Assembly: GCA_003171255.1 (NCBI GenBank)
Contig: PMYK01000049.1
Coordinates: 1-57,497, forward strand
Source of the DNA: Chloroflexota bacterium
GTDB taxonomy: Bacteria; Chloroflexota; Limnocylindria; Limnocylindrales; CSP1-4
Direction: 5' to 3'
DNA: 57,497 nucleotides
The translations under genes and the position numbers were made by a program. Shown here piece by piece: positions 9,560 to 20,968 of this stretch. How positions within the stretch are numbered: position 1 is the first letter of the stretch; the number at the start of each line of letters is the position of its first letter. The notes below the pieces were generated by a model. The model saw only the letters and a program-made list of their open reading frames with translations. It was not told where the DNA came from and did no database searches.

Positions 9560-10693
9560 ATGAACCGCTCGAAGACTCCCACCGCGGCAGCTGCCGGCCT
9601 GCTGTCTGCCGCAGCTCTGCTCGTGGCGGGGTGCGGCCTGTTCTCGAACCCGACCGGCCAGACCCCGACTCCCAGCAGCGACTCGCCGTCCGCCGGCACG
9701 AACATCTCGACCGAGACCGCGACGCCGGGCCCGACCAGGCAGCTCGTAAAGTCGATCACGTTGGTTGCCTCCATCGGCGAGCCGAAGAACTGGACGCCGG
9801 CCGGCCTCACCTGGAATGGCATCGAATCCGCTGCTGCCCGGATCGGAGCGACCACTACGCTCGTGCAGCCGGTATCCAATGCCGAGCTCGCGGACGACAT
9901 CGACCAGGCTGCCGCATCCGAAGCCGGCATCGTCGTGACCGTTGGGCCGGCCTCCGATGCGGCCGTCCGAGCGGCGGCGACAGCCCATCCGTTGACACAA
10001 TTCTTCGAAATGGACGTGGTCGTTTCCAACGGCGCTCCCGCGAATGTTCATGGCCTCGTCTTCGACGAGGCGGAGGCGGGCTACCTGGCGGGCTACGTGG
10101 CGGCGTCCTTCTCGAGTTCGGGCAGCATCGGCATGGTCGGGGACGTCCAGAACGAGGTCCAGACGACCAATTACGCGGCCGGCTTCGGGAGCGGAGCGGC
10201 GCAGGAAAAGCCTGGGTTCACGGTTGCCTTCGCCTACGCTGGCACGTCCGATTCGCCCGAGAAGGGCCGGGCCGCGGCGACTGGCCTGGTCAAGGCCGGC
10301 AGCGACGTCATCGTCGCCCTGCCGAGCCTCTCGGGGATCGGCGCGTTCCGCGAAGCCTGCACCGCCAAGGCCCGACTGGTGGCCGTCGACACAGACGCAT
10401 GGCAGACGGTACCGGACGTCCAGACGTGCCTGATCGTCAGCGTCATGAAGCGCTATGACGTGGCGGTCTCGGTCGCGGTCGCCGCGGCCACGGCCGGACG
10501 GGCAGTCTCCCGCGAGTCGGTGAATGACGTTACGAACGGCGGCATTGCCCTGAGCGACTTCCACACCAATCTTCCCGCCGGCTTCGGGGCGAGACTCGAC
10601 GCGGTAGTCGCGACGCTCAAGGCCGGCCCGCCGCGGACGGCCTCGGCACCTCCGACACCCGGGTCTTCCGCCGGGGAGAGCGCGGCCCCTTAG
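9560..10693 (+). CDS. BMP/PnrA-family substrate-binding lipoprotein
   Basis: 377 residues from the ATG at 9560; the track's upstream start is out of context. An N-terminal lipoprotein signal ends in the lipobox LLVAGC. A Thr/Pro/Ser linker follows, then a periplasmic-binding fold of the BMP family (basic membrane protein/PnrA-like): SITLVASIGEPKNWTPAG, GIVVTVGPASDAAVRAAATA, FDEAEAGYLAGYVAAS and GSIGMVGDVQNEVQTTNYAAG. BMP proteins usually bind nucleosides or similar ligands for ABC transporters, but no permease or ATPase gene is in this window. The ligand is therefore inferred only from the family. Confidence 0.88.
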   Translation: MNRSKTPTAAAAGLLSAAALLVAGCGLFSNPTGQTPTPSSDSPSAGTNISTETATPGPTRQLVKSITLVASIGEPKNWTPAGLTWNGIESAAARIGATTTLVQPVSNAELADDIDQAAASEAGIVVTVGPASDAAVRAAATAHPLTQFFEMDVVVSNGAPANVHGLVFDEAEAGYLAGYVAASFSSSGSIGMVGDVQNEVQTTNYAAGFGSGAAQEKPGFTVAFAYAGTSDSPEKGRAAATGLVKAGSDVIVALPSLSGIGAFREACTAKARLVAVDTDAWQTVPDVQTCLIVSVMKRYDVAVSVAVAAATAGRAVSRESVNDVTNGGIALSDFHTNLPAGFGARLDAVVATLKAGPPRTASAPPTPGSSAGESAAP

Positions 10694-10725
10694 CGACAAC
10701 GAACCCGCGGAACGAGGACCACGAG

Positions 10726-11181
10726 ATGAGCAACGCCGATTCACCCGGCCAGCCGGTCCAGCTTCTCGACGACTCGGGCATCGTCGAGCTGCTGCGGACC
10801 GCGCGGCGGATCGCCGTGGTCGGTGCCTCGTCCAATCCTGCCCGACCTTTGCACGGCGTCTTTCGGACCCTGGTCGACGCGGGCTACCAGTGCGTGCCGG
10901 TGAACCCGAACGAGACCGCGGTCGAGGGCGTGCCCGCCGTGGCCACGCTGGCCGAGGCCGAGGCCGCGCTCGGCGGACGCATCGACATCGTCGACGTCTT
11001 CCGGCGCCCCGAGCTGACCGACGAGATCGCCCGCGAGGCGGTCGCGGTCGGCGCCCGGGCGCTCTGGCTCCAGCTTGGCGTGGTCAACTGGGAGACGGCC
11101 CGAATCGCCGCCGAAGGCGGCCTAGCGGTCGTCATGGACCGCTGCACGGCCATCGAGATCCGCAGGATCGCACGCAGCTGA
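10726..11181 (+). CDS. CoA-binding protein (YccU-type)
   Basis: 151 residues with a single Rossmann-like CoA-binding domain (CoA_binding_2): RIAVVGASSNPARPLHGVF, CVPVNPNE, GRIDIVDVFRRPE and ALWLQLGVVNWETARIAAEGG, ending VVMDRCTAIE. This resembles the nucleotide-binding part of acyl-CoA synthetases and of YccU-type stand-alone proteins, whose role is not settled. The start ATG has GAGG 8 nt upstream. It follows the BMP gene by 32 bp on the same strand and may share its transcript. Confidence 0.9.
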   Translation: MSNADSPGQPVQLLDDSGIVELLRTARRIAVVGASSNPARPLHGVFRTLVDAGYQCVPVNPNETAVEGVPAVATLAEAEAALGGRIDIVDVFRRPELTDEIAREAVAVGARALWLQLGVVNWETARIAAEGGLAVVMDRCTAIEIRRIARS

Positions 11182-11227
11182 CCTCCGCTCCCCGTGCCAG
11201 CCGCCCGACGGCACGCGAGGCCGAGAT

Positions 11228-11503
11228 CTAGTGGACGGCGAAGCCCACGAAGACCAGGACGAAGCCTGCGACGAGGACCAAGCCGCCGATCTGGGCTCGG
11301 CGGAGGAGCTCCTTGGCCATGATCGAGGCGGCGCTGGGGCCGTCGTCGCGAAGCCGCGTGCCACGCCAGCCTTCGTAGCGGGCGATGTTCGCTTCCTGGG
11401 CCTTGAGGCCCTCATAGCGGCTCCAAGGACCCTTTGCCCTGAGATAGCCAACCGCAATGAGCACGACTCCGAGAACCCAGCAAATAAGGTTGATCGGACC
11501 CAT
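11228..11503 (-). CDS. Small two-helix membrane protein
   Basis: 91 residues from the ATG at 11503, chosen because AAGGAG lies 5 nt upstream; the track's GTG at 11509 falls inside that Shine-Dalgarno. Two hydrophobic segments (ICWVLGVVLIAVGYLRA and IGGLVLVAGFVLVFVGFAV) flank a charged loop with ARYEGWRGTRLRDDG. It is convergent with the CoA-binding gene and transcribed after gatB's 3' end on the opposite side. No family recognised. Confidence 0.65.
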   Translation of the reverse strand: MGPINLICWVLGVVLIAVGYLRAKGPWSRYEGLKAQEANIARYEGWRGTRLRDDGPSAASIMAKELLRRAQIGGLVLVAGFVLVFVGFAVH

Positions 11504-11547
11504 CGACACTCCTTCGGACGGCTATTCGATCCTTGTCCTGCGACCTA

Positions 11548-13026
11548 TTAGACCTTGTCCAAACGCTCGCGCAACGCGGTCTGGACCATGGCCGCATTGG
11601 CCTGGCCGCGCGTGGCCTTCATGACCTGGCCGACGAGGAAGCCGATCGCCGCAAGGGTGCCGGCCCGGTAATCTGCGACGGCCGCGGGGTTGGCTGCCAG
11701 CACCGTGTCGATGGCCGCACCAAGCGCCCCGGCATCCGAGATCTGGCGGAAGCCGCGCGACTCGACGATGGCGGCGACCTTGGCCCCCGACGCGAAGTGC
11801 TCGGCGAAGATCTCTTTGGCGTTGGTGCCGGAGATCGCACCGGCGGCGACGAGCTTGACCAGGGCGGCCAGCTCGGCCGGATCCGTGGAACCGCCGCTAC
11901 CCTCGCCCTTGGCGAGGCGCATGTACTCGCCCGTGACCCAGTTGGCGAGCAGCTTCGCGGGCACGCCAGCTCCCGCCGCCAGCGCGCCTTCGAACAGAGC
12001 CGTGGCCGCGGCGTCGTTGACCAGCACCCCGGCGTCGTATGCGGAGAGACCGTATGCCTCGCGGTAGCGCGTCCGCCGTGTTGCCGGCAGCTCGGGCAGC
12101 CGGGCCTTGATCTCGGCCAGCCATTCGGGCGTTGTCAGCAGCGGCGGCAGATCGGGCTCCGGGAAGTAGCGGTAGTCGTTCTCCTCTTCCTTGGGCCGCA
12201 TGTGGTACGTGGACTGGCTGCCCTCGTCCCAGCCGCGAGTCTCCATGTGGATCGACTCGCCGGCATCGATCGCCACGGCCTGGCGCTCGATCTCGAAGGC
12301 GATGGCCCGCTCCACGGCCCGCATCGAGTTCATGTTCTTGACCTCGACCCGCGTCCCGAACGCCTCCCGGCCGATCGGCCTGATCGAGACGTTGGCCTCG
12401 ACCCGCATCTGGCCGTTCTCCATCTCCGCGTCCGAGGCGCCAATCGTCCGCATCAGCAAACGAAGCTCCTCGGCATAGCGGCGAGCCTGTTCCGCCGTCC
12501 GGATGTTGGGCTCCGTCACGATCTCCATGAGCGGCATGCCCGACCGGTTGAAGTCGATGAGACTCACGCGTCGACCGTCGAGGTCCTGGTGGATCAGCCG
12601 GCCGGTGTCCTCCTCGAGGTGCGCCCGGTTGACTCGGACGGTGAACGGCCCGTCGCTCGTGTCGAAGGTCAGCCGGCCGTTGGCTGCCAGCGGCAGCTGG
12701 TACTGGCTGATCTGGTAACCCTTCGGCAGGTCCGGGTAGAAGTAGTTCTTTCGATCCCAGCGCGTGGTCGAGGCGACGGTCGCTTCGATGGCGAAGCCGG
12801 TCGCGATGACGAACTCCACGGCCGCCTTGTTGATGGTCGGCAAGACGCCGGGCAGCCCGAGACAGACCGGACAGCAGTGGCTGTTCGGGGCCGCTCCATC
12901 TATGTCGGTGGAGCAGCCGCAGAACATCTTGCTGACGGTCTTGAGCTGGCAATGGATCTCGATGCCGATTACGGCTTCGTACTTCTCCAGCGCCCCGCTC
13001 TTGCCGGCGGCTTGGGCAACGGTCAC
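11548..13026 (-). CDS. gatB: Asp/Glu-tRNA(Asn/Gln) amidotransferase subunit B
   Basis: 492 residues, full length. GatB activates mischarged Glu-tRNA(Gln) or Asp-tRNA(Asn) with ATP before amidation. Signatures include EAVIGIEIHCQLKT, CPVCLGLPGVLP, RKNYFYPDLPKGYQISQYQ and ADYRYFPEPDLPP-type motifs, with a C-terminal YqeY-like tail binding tRNA (AAIGFLVGQVMKATRGQAN). The start overlaps the aminotransferase stop by 4 nt. It is last in the gatC-gatA-aminotransferase-gatB operon. Confidence 0.97.
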   Translation of the reverse strand: MTVAQAAGKSGALEKYEAVIGIEIHCQLKTVSKMFCGCSTDIDGAAPNSHCCPVCLGLPGVLPTINKAAVEFVIATGFAIEATVASTTRWDRKNYFYPDLPKGYQISQYQLPLAANGRLTFDTSDGPFTVRVNRAHLEEDTGRLIHQDLDGRRVSLIDFNRSGMPLMEIVTEPNIRTAEQARRYAEELRLLMRTIGASDAEMENGQMRVEANVSIRPIGREAFGTRVEVKNMNSMRAVERAIAFEIERQAVAIDAGESIHMETRGWDEGSQSTYHMRPKEEENDYRYFPEPDLPPLLTTPEWLAEIKARLPELPATRRTRYREAYGLSAYDAGVLVNDAAATALFEGALAAGAGVPAKLLANWVTGEYMRLAKGEGSGGSTDPAELAALVKLVAAGAISGTNAKEIFAEHFASGAKVAAIVESRGFRQISDAGALGAAIDTVLAANPAAVADYRAGTLAAIGFLVGQVMKATRGQANAAMVQTALRERLDKV

Positions 13027-14285
13027 GCTTCGCCCCTCCGCCGCTTCACGAAGCGCTCGATGCGGACGAGGGCCTCGCGGATCTCGGCCTCGCTGGTGGC
13101 ATAGCAGCAGCGGACGTGGCCCTCGCCGGCCTCGCCGAACGCGGTTCCCGGCACCACGGCGACCGACTCCTCCTGGAGCAGGGCCTCGGCGAACTGATCG
13201 CTGGTCAAGCCGGTCGAAGTGATCTGCGGGAAGGCGTAGAAGGCGCCCTTCGGCTCGAACGTCCGCAGGCCGATGGCGTTGAAGCCGTCAACGATGATGC
13301 GTCGCCGCTGGTCGTATTCCGCCGTCATCCGCAGGACGTCGGGCTCGCCGGTCTTGAGCGCCTCGAGGGCGGCATCCTGGGCCACCGTCGGGGCGCACAT
13401 GATCACGTACTGGTGGACCTTGAGGATCCCTTCGAGGATCTCCGACGGGGCGCAGACGTAGCCGACGCGCCAGCCGGTCATGGCGTAGGCCTTTGAGAAG
13501 CCGCCCATCAGGACGGTGCGGCGGCGCATACCGGGCAGCGAGCTCATGGTCCGCATCTGGTAGCCGCCGTAGACGAGCCGGTCGTAGATCTCGTCGCTGT
13601 ACACGAGCAGGTCGTGGCGGACGGCTATGCGGGCGATCTCGTCCTGGGCCTCGGGCGGCAGGACCGCGCCGGTGGGGTTGCACGGGTAGTTGATGAGCAT
13701 GGCCTTGGTCCGCGGCGTGATGGCCGCCTCGACCTTGGCGGGATCGAGCGCGAAGTCCTCGTCGATCGTGGTCGGGACGCCCACCGGGACGCCGCCGGCG
13801 AAGATCACCGCCGGCCGATACGACACGTACGAGGGCTCGTGCAGGATCACTTCGTCGCCCGGATCGATGGTCGCCCGGATGGCCACGTCGAGGGCCTCCG
13901 AGGCGCCGATCGTGATCAGGATCTCTTCGGTGGGGTCGTAGCGAACGCCGTACATGCGCTCGATGTGGTGGGCCAGGGCGCGGCGCAGCTCGAGCGTGCC
14001 GTAGTTGGAGGCATAGTGGGTGCGCCGCGAGGCCAGGCTGTGCCGGCCGGCTTCGATGACCTGCTGTGGCGTATCGAAGTCGGGCTCGCCGACACCCAGG
14101 CTGATGACGTCGGTCATCGTGGCCAGGATGTCGAAGAAGCGGCGGATGCCGGAGCGCGGAACCTCGTCGACGCGGCGCGACAGGACACGCGTGGAGAGCG
14201 GCGGTCGCTCTGGCTCGGATTCGGAGTTGAGGATCGAGGGGTCCGTGGTCAGACGATTGCTGCCGGGGCGGGTCGGTGTGGTCAT
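13023..14285 (-). CDS. Class I/II PLP-dependent aminotransferase
   Basis: 420 residues. Fold type I aminotransferase of the AspC/alanine-aminotransferase group: ISLGVGEPDF, NYPCNPTGA, VYSDEIYDRLVYGG and the PLP lysine in GGFSKAYAMTGWRVGY (Lys265). A disordered N-terminal stretch of about 30 residues precedes the conserved part. GAGG lies 8 nt before the ATG. It sits inside the gat operon, 10 bp after gatA and overlapping gatB by 4 nt, so it is made together with the amidotransferase. A role in Glu, Asp or Ala metabolism is plausible but inferred; the amino-acid specificity is not readable. Confidence 0.93.
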   Translation of the reverse strand: MTTPTRPGSNRLTTDPSILNSESEPERPPLSTRVLSRRVDEVPRSGIRRFFDILATMTDVISLGVGEPDFDTPQQVIEAGRHSLASRRTHYASNYGTLELRRALAHHIERMYGVRYDPTEEILITIGASEALDVAIRATIDPGDEVILHEPSYVSYRPAVIFAGGVPVGVPTTIDEDFALDPAKVEAAITPRTKAMLINYPCNPTGAVLPPEAQDEIARIAVRHDLLVYSDEIYDRLVYGGYQMRTMSSLPGMRRRTVLMGGFSKAYAMTGWRVGYVCAPSEILEGILKVHQYVIMCAPTVAQDAALEALKTGEPDVLRMTAEYDQRRRIIVDGFNAIGLRTFEPKGAFYAFPQITSTGLTSDQFAEALLQEESVAVVPGTAFGEAGEGHVRCCYATSEAEIREALVRIERFVKRRRGEA

Positions 14286-14295
14286 CGGTGCGTCC

Positions 14296-15906
14296 TCAGG
14301 CTTTGCCGGAGCCCGTGGCGGAGGCGCCTGCGTTGAGGCGCTCCTTCCGCTCGATCGGGCTGGGCGTGGTGGGATCGTCGGTCAGCTGCAGTTCGGCGGG
14401 CTCGAGGTCCCGCCAGGGTGCTCTGGCCGTTATCCCTTCGTACGCGCGGGCCAGACGAAGCATCGAGAGTTCGCTCCACGGCGCTCCAATGATCTGGAGA
14501 CCAACCGGGAGCCCGTCCGAGAGACCGGCCGGGATCGAAACCCCGGGCAGGCCGGCCATGTTGACCGGCAGGGTGCAGGCGTCCGAGAGGTACATCGCCA
14601 CCGGGTCGGCCATCTTGGCGCCCATGGGAAAGGCGACGGTCGGGCTGGTCGGCGCGCAGATGGCGTCGAAGCCGGCCGCCCAGACGGCGTCGAAGTCGGC
14701 CTTGATGAGGGTTCGAACCTTCTGGGCCTTGAGGTAGTAGGCGTCGTAGTAGCCGGCCGACAGGGCGTAGGTGCCGAGCATGATCCGGCGCTTGACCTCG
14801 GGCCCGAAGCCGGCGCCTCTGGTGCGCAGGTAGTCGGCGATGTACTCGCCGGAGGTGCGGTCGCTGAGACCGTATTTGACGCCGTCGAAGCGGGCCAGGT
14901 TCGAGCTGCACTCGGCCGGGGCGATGATGTAGTACGTGGCAAGGCCGTATTCGGTGTGCGGCAGCGAGACTTCCTCGACCTTCGCGCCGGCCTGTTCCAT
15001 CGCGGCGACGGCCTCGCGGACGCGGGCGGCGACGCCGGGCTCCATGCCCTCGACGAAGTATTCGCGCGGCAGGGCGATGCGGCGGCCGCGGAGATAGCCT
15101 GCGGCTTCGTCGTCACTCGTGGGGAGCTTCAGCAACTCGTCCGGGACCTCGACCGGAGCCGAGGTGGCGTCGCGCGCATCGCGACCCGAGATGGCATGTA
15201 GCAGGATCGCCGCGTCTCGCGCGTCGCGGGCGAACGGCCCGATCTGGTCGAGCGAGCTGGCGAAGGCCACGATGCCGTAGCGGCTGACCCGGCCATAGGT
15301 GGGCTTCAGCCCGACGATCCCGCACAACGAGGCCGGCTGGCGGATGCTGCCGCCCGTGTCCGTGCCGATCGAGACGGGAACGTGGTACGCGGCAACGGCC
15401 GCCGCCGAGCCGCCGGAGCTTCCGCCCGGCACCCGCGTCAGGTCCCACGGGTTGGCCGTGGGACCGTAGGCCGAGTGCTCGCAGGAAGACCCCATGGCGA
15501 ACTCGTCCATGTTGGTCTTGCCCAGGATCACGGCGCCAGCCTGGCGCAGCCGCGCGGTCACGGTCGAATCGAACGGCGCGATGTAGCCCTGCAGGATCTT
15601 CGAGCCGGCGGTGGCCTGTCCGCCCTTGACCGAGACCAGATCCTTGAGCCCGATCGGGACGCCGCACAGCGGGTGGAGCGCGTTGAGCGCGGCGGCGCCC
15701 TCGTGGCGCGCTTCGGCGATGCGTTCGTCGGCTGCGGTAGCCTGGGCCAGGGCGTCGGCTCGGTAGATCGCGAGCCAGGCGTTGAGGGCGCGGTTCTGGC
15801 GCTCCGCGACGGCCAGGTGAGCCTCGGTCAGGGCCTGGGACGAGACCTCACCACTCCGCAGCAAGGCGGTCATCTCGTGCGCGCTCAGGCGAGTCAGGTC
15901 ATTCAC
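14296..15906 (-). CDS. gatA: Asp/Glu-tRNA(Asn/Gln) amidotransferase subunit A
   Basis: 536 residues. An amidase-signature enzyme that releases ammonia from glutamine for the GatCAB complex. The catalytic triad is present with canonical spacing: Lys88 (GLKD), Ser163 (GGSSGGS) and Ser187 ([11 protein letters not shown]). The start is GTG at 15906, 3 nt after the gatC stop. The C-terminus carries a short extra tail ([16 protein letters not shown]) beyond the amidase fold. Confidence 0.97.
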   Translation of the reverse strand: MNDLTRLSAHEMTALLRSGEVSSQALTEAHLAVAERQNRALNAWLAIYRADALAQATAADERIAEARHEGAAALNALHPLCGVPIGLKDLVSVKGGQATAGSKILQGYIAPFDSTVTARLRQAGAVILGKTNMDEFAMGSSCEHSAYGPTANPWDLTRVPGGSSGGSAAAVAAYHVPVSIGTDTGGSIRQPASLCGIVGLKPTYGRVSRYGIVAFASSLDQIGPFARDARDAAILLHAISGRDARDATSAPVEVPDELLKLPTSDDEAAGYLRGRRIALPREYFVEGMEPGVAARVREAVAAMEQAGAKVEEVSLPHTEYGLATYYIIAPAECSSNLARFDGVKYGLSDRTSGEYIADYLRTRGAGFGPEVKRRIMLGTYALSAGYYDAYYLKAQKVRTLIKADFDAVWAAGFDAICAPTSPTVAFPMGAKMADPVAMYLSDACTLPVNMAGLPGVSIPAGLSDGLPVGLQIIGAPWSELSMLRLARAYEGITARAPWRDLEPAELQLTDDPTTPSPIERKERLNAGASATGSGKA

Positions 15907-15909
15907 TGG

Positions 15910-16218
15910 CTACGCGCCCCCCTCGCCGCCGCCAAGGATCGCCGGCACGACTAAGTGGCCGCCACTCCGCTCGGGGGCGTTGGCCAGGGCCTCGTCCGCC
16001 GTGAGCGAAGGCTGGACCACGTCCTCGCGCAGGATGTTCGCCAGCTCGATGGTCTGGGCCGTCGGCGGAATGTGCTCCGTGTCGAGCGTCGTGAGGATCG
16101 TGTACTGGTCGAGGATGTGGTTGAGCTGCCCCTCGAGGCGCGCCAGCTCCTCCTCGGTCAAGCCGAGGCGGGCGAGATGGGCTACGTGCTCGACATCGGC
16201 ACGGGACAGGTTGGCCAT
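15910..16218 (-). CDS. gatC: Asp/Glu-tRNA(Asn/Gln) amidotransferase subunit C
   Basis: 102 residues, the small helical subunit that clamps GatA and GatB. The family pattern is clear: VEHVAHLARLGLTEEELARLEGQ, ILDQYTILTTLDT, then the proline-rich LREDVVQPSL. First gene of the operon. A TATCAT -10 box lies 7 nt before the ATG, suggesting a leaderless transcript. Confidence 0.95.
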   Translation of the reverse strand: MANLSRADVEHVAHLARLGLTEEELARLEGQLNHILDQYTILTTLDTEHIPPTAQTIELANILREDVVQPSLTADEALANAPERSGGHLVVPAILGGGEGGA

Positions 16219-16225
16219 GGGCGGG

Positions 16226-16231
16226 ATGATA
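16226..16231 (-). promoter_or_regulatory. Leaderless-type -10 box of the gat operon (TATCAT)
   Basis: TATCAT is separated from the gatC ATG by 7 nt (cccgccc). No Shine-Dalgarno is possible in that gap. I saw nothing else in 16232-16483. Confidence 0.5.
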
Positions 16232-16483
16232 CCGGACGGAACCTAACCTGAGCGAACCATGGCCCACCGGGCGTGTCGCCGCCCCGATTCGATCGGGCGC
16301 GTCATCCGCCGACGCACCCTCATCGTCTTGCCCGAGGCCGTCGGGCGACCCGGAGATACCGAACAAACCACGTCCCGACCAGTATGCACGTAGAGTTGGC
16401 CGAGCCGCCGCGATCAAGGAAGGGAAGCCCAGCGGCGCTGATCTGGAGCCTCATCGGCTTCGCCTTCGGGTGAGGGATGGACC

Positions 16484-17353
16484 GTGGCAATATCGAGGTT
16501 TGAGGGATTCGAGCTCCGCGATTGGACCGCGGCCGACGTCGACGCCGCGGTGGCGCTTGGCCTGGCCCAGGGCTGGCGCGATCGGCGGCGGTTCTATGAG
16601 TTCGTCCTGAGGACCTCCACATGCCAGCCGCTGACCGGCGTCGTGGACGGGCGGCTCGTCGCCACGGGGCTCGCCACGGTCAACGGGCCGGTTGGCTGGC
16701 TCGGGGCGATCGTCGTCGACCCGGAGTATCGGCGGCGCGGGTTTGGTCGGGCGATGACGGAGGAGCTATGCCGCCGGCTGCGGGCCGCCGGCTGCGTGAC
16801 GCTATCGCTCGAGTCCACCGACGCCGGGCGACCGATGTACGAGGGCATGGGCTTCCGACTCATGACCCACTACCACCAGCTCCAGGCCGACCACCTGGCC
16901 GAACGTCCCGTCGAGCCCTCGGGCACCCGCGCTCGAAGACTCGAATCGGCAGACCTGCCGGCCGTGCTCGAGCTCGACCGGCTGGCAACGGCGGAGGACC
17001 GATCGGTTCCGCTCCGTGTGCTGGCCGAAGGCGAGGGCTGGGTCCTCGAGGACGCGCCGGGCGGGCGCGGCGCGCCGCTGCGCGGGTTCCTGCTCCCAGC
17101 CGAGCGGGCCTACGGCGCGATCGTCGCCCCGCGCTTCGAAGACGGACTCTACCTCCTAGACCTGCACCGTCACGTTGTCCCCGCCGAGGCTCATGTCCGG
17201 GCCGGCATCCCCGACGAGCATGGCGCCGCGTGGCGCGAGCTCCAGGCTCGCGGCTGGCAGGAAACGTGGCAGGCGCCACGAATGCTCCGCGGGCCGGAGG
17301 TCGCCTGGCGGGCAGAGTGGATCTGGGGCCAGATCAACTCGGCGATGGGCTGA
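16484..17353 (+). CDS. GNAT-family N-acetyltransferase
   Basis: 289 residues starting with GTG at 16484, GAGGG about 7 nt upstream. The N-terminal half is a GNAT domain with the acetyl-CoA pyrophosphate loop RRRGFGRAM and a typical beta strand before it (WLGAIVVDPEYR); ESTDAGRPMYEGMGF is the usual C-terminal GNAT segment. The second half (RARRLESADLPAVLELDRL onward) looks like a second, GNAT-like domain of the type seen in YitH-like two-domain acetyltransferases, ending WQAPRMLRGP. Substrate unknown. It is convergent with ligA. Confidence 0.88.
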   Translation: MAISRFEGFELRDWTAADVDAAVALGLAQGWRDRRRFYEFVLRTSTCQPLTGVVDGRLVATGLATVNGPVGWLGAIVVDPEYRRRGFGRAMTEELCRRLRAAGCVTLSLESTDAGRPMYEGMGFRLMTHYHQLQADHLAERPVEPSGTRARRLESADLPAVLELDRLATAEDRSVPLRVLAEGEGWVLEDAPGGRGAPLRGFLLPAERAYGAIVAPRFEDGLYLLDLHRHVVPAEAHVRAGIPDEHGAAWRELQARGWQETWQAPRMLRGPEVAWRAEWIWGQINSAMG

Positions 17354-17552
17354 GGCGGCCCGGGGCGGCCACTCCGGCTTGTTTCCGTCAGATACGCGCA
17401 CCGAGGGTGCGAGACGCAGCGGACGGGTCGTGAGGCTGCCCGGTGCAGCGTCACACGGCCCGGCCGAGCGTGGGAGCGAGAGCGCAGGGCCACGGACACG
17501 GGCGCATTTGCGGATGGCACCACTGCCACGCGTAAGTGACTGATTCCCCACG

Positions 17553-17580
17553 GATGCTTCGGCCATAGATGCTTCGGCCA
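17553..17580. repeat. Duplicated 13-bp motif between GNAT gene and ligA
   Basis: gatgcttcggcca occurs twice, 2 bp apart, just beyond the 3' end of ligA. The remaining part of the 253-bp convergent gap shows no gene and no clear terminator. Confidence 0.5.
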
Positions 17581-17606
17581 CGGCCGCGAAACCCGTCCCT
17601 GGTCAA

Positions 17607-19859
<2,253 letters not shown>

Positions 19860-19987
19860 TCACCGGGGATGATGCTATTGCCTGCCGACGACCGAAACCA
19901 GCAGCATCGTCACGCCTCCGCCGCCCGACGAGCTGCCCCTAATCTCTTCACCGCCCGCGGTACCCTCAGACTGCGCGGGGGTCGGAC

Positions 19988-20968
19988 CTACCCGCGGCCG
20001 TCGTCACTGGCCCGGCGATGCTGGTACGCCGGCGTCTGCTTCACGTATTCCAAGACCTCGCTGAAGCAAGCGACCGCCAGACCGACCACCGAATCGCCCG
20101 CGCCGTAGTAGAGCAGTAGCCGATCGGCCGCCTCGTCGAGAACCCAACCGTTTGGGAAGATGACCTTGTCGACGTCGCCGACGGACTCGTAGTTGGTTAC
20201 GGGCGCCATCACCCACTCATCGGATCGATGCAGCACAACTTCGGGGTGCTCGAGGTCCAACAGGGCGAGGCCGACGCGATAGATCGGCCCCGACGCCGTC
20301 GAGTGAGCACCGTGATACATCATCAGCCAGCCCTCGGAGGTGGCCAGCGGCGGCGGCCCGAGCCCGATCTTGACGGCGTCCCACCACGCCCCATCGCGCG
20401 CCTCGAGCAGAACGGCGTGGTCGCCCCAGTGGCGCAGGTCTGGCGAGTAGGAGATCCAGATATTGGCCGGGCCGTAGATCGGTGACGGGCGGTGGATCAT
20501 GATCCAGCGGCCGTCGAACCGGCACGGGAACAGGGCCGCATCCTTGTCGTCGGGCGGCATCACCGGCCCCAACCTCCGGACCTCCCTGAAGTCCGTGGTC
20601 ATCGCCAGCGACACCAGTGGACCGCGGTTGCTGTAGGCCGTATAGGTGATTGCCCATTCCTCTCGCTCAGGCAAGTAGACGAGGCGCGGATCCTCGCAGC
20701 CCCATACCTCCTCGGGATGGGCAGGATCGGGCGCAAGGAGAGGCTTCTCGTCCAGCCGCCAGTCCCCTACCCCGTCCGTGCTGCGAGCCACGAGCAGGCT
20801 GGAGATACCGCGCAGGTCTTCGACCCTCGCCAGCAAGACGGTCTCGTCACCGACACGAGCGGCGCCCGGGTTGAAGACCGTGTTGGCCGGATACGGAAGC
20901 TGGTTTGCCGTCAGGATCGGGTTGGATGGATGTCTGATGAAGAGTTGTCTGCCGCTCGGGGCGCTCAC
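19988..20968 (-). CDS. Glycoside hydrolase family 130-type phosphorylase/hydrolase
   Basis: 326 residues forming a five-bladed propeller of the GH130 family (mannoside phosphorylases and hydrolases). Markers include FNPGAARVGDETVLLARVED, WGCEDPRLVYL and MMYHGAHSTASGPIYRVG, with VIFPNGWVLDE near the end. Phosphorolysis versus hydrolysis depends on active-site His/Tyr residues that I cannot assign with confidence. The start overlaps the upstream toroid gene stop by 4 nt, so it is the last gene of a three-gene operon with a glycosyltransferase. Likely works on beta-mannosides or a related oligosaccharide made or remodelled by this operon. Confidence 0.9.
   Translation of the reverse strand: MSAPSGRQLFIRHPSNPILTANQLPYPANTVFNPGAARVGDETVLLARVEDLRGISSLLVARSTDGVGDWRLDEKPLLAPDPAHPEEVWGCEDPRLVYLPEREEWAITYTAYSNRGPLVSLAMTTDFREVRRLGPVMPPDDKDAALFPCRFDGRWIMIHRPSPIYGPANIWISYSPDLRHWGDHAVLLEARDGAWWDAVKIGLGPPPLATSEGWLMMYHGAHSTASGPIYRVGLALLDLEHPEVVLHRSDEWVMAPVTNYESVGDVDKVIFPNGWVLDEAADRLLLYYGAGDSVVGLAVACFSEVLEYVKQTPAYQHRRASDDGRG

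Noticed and set aside
9434-10744. N-terminal 440 residues of the 749-aa minus ORF
   Set aside because: Antisense to the BMP lipoprotein gene; the hydrolase proper begins at 9412 behind a strong SD.
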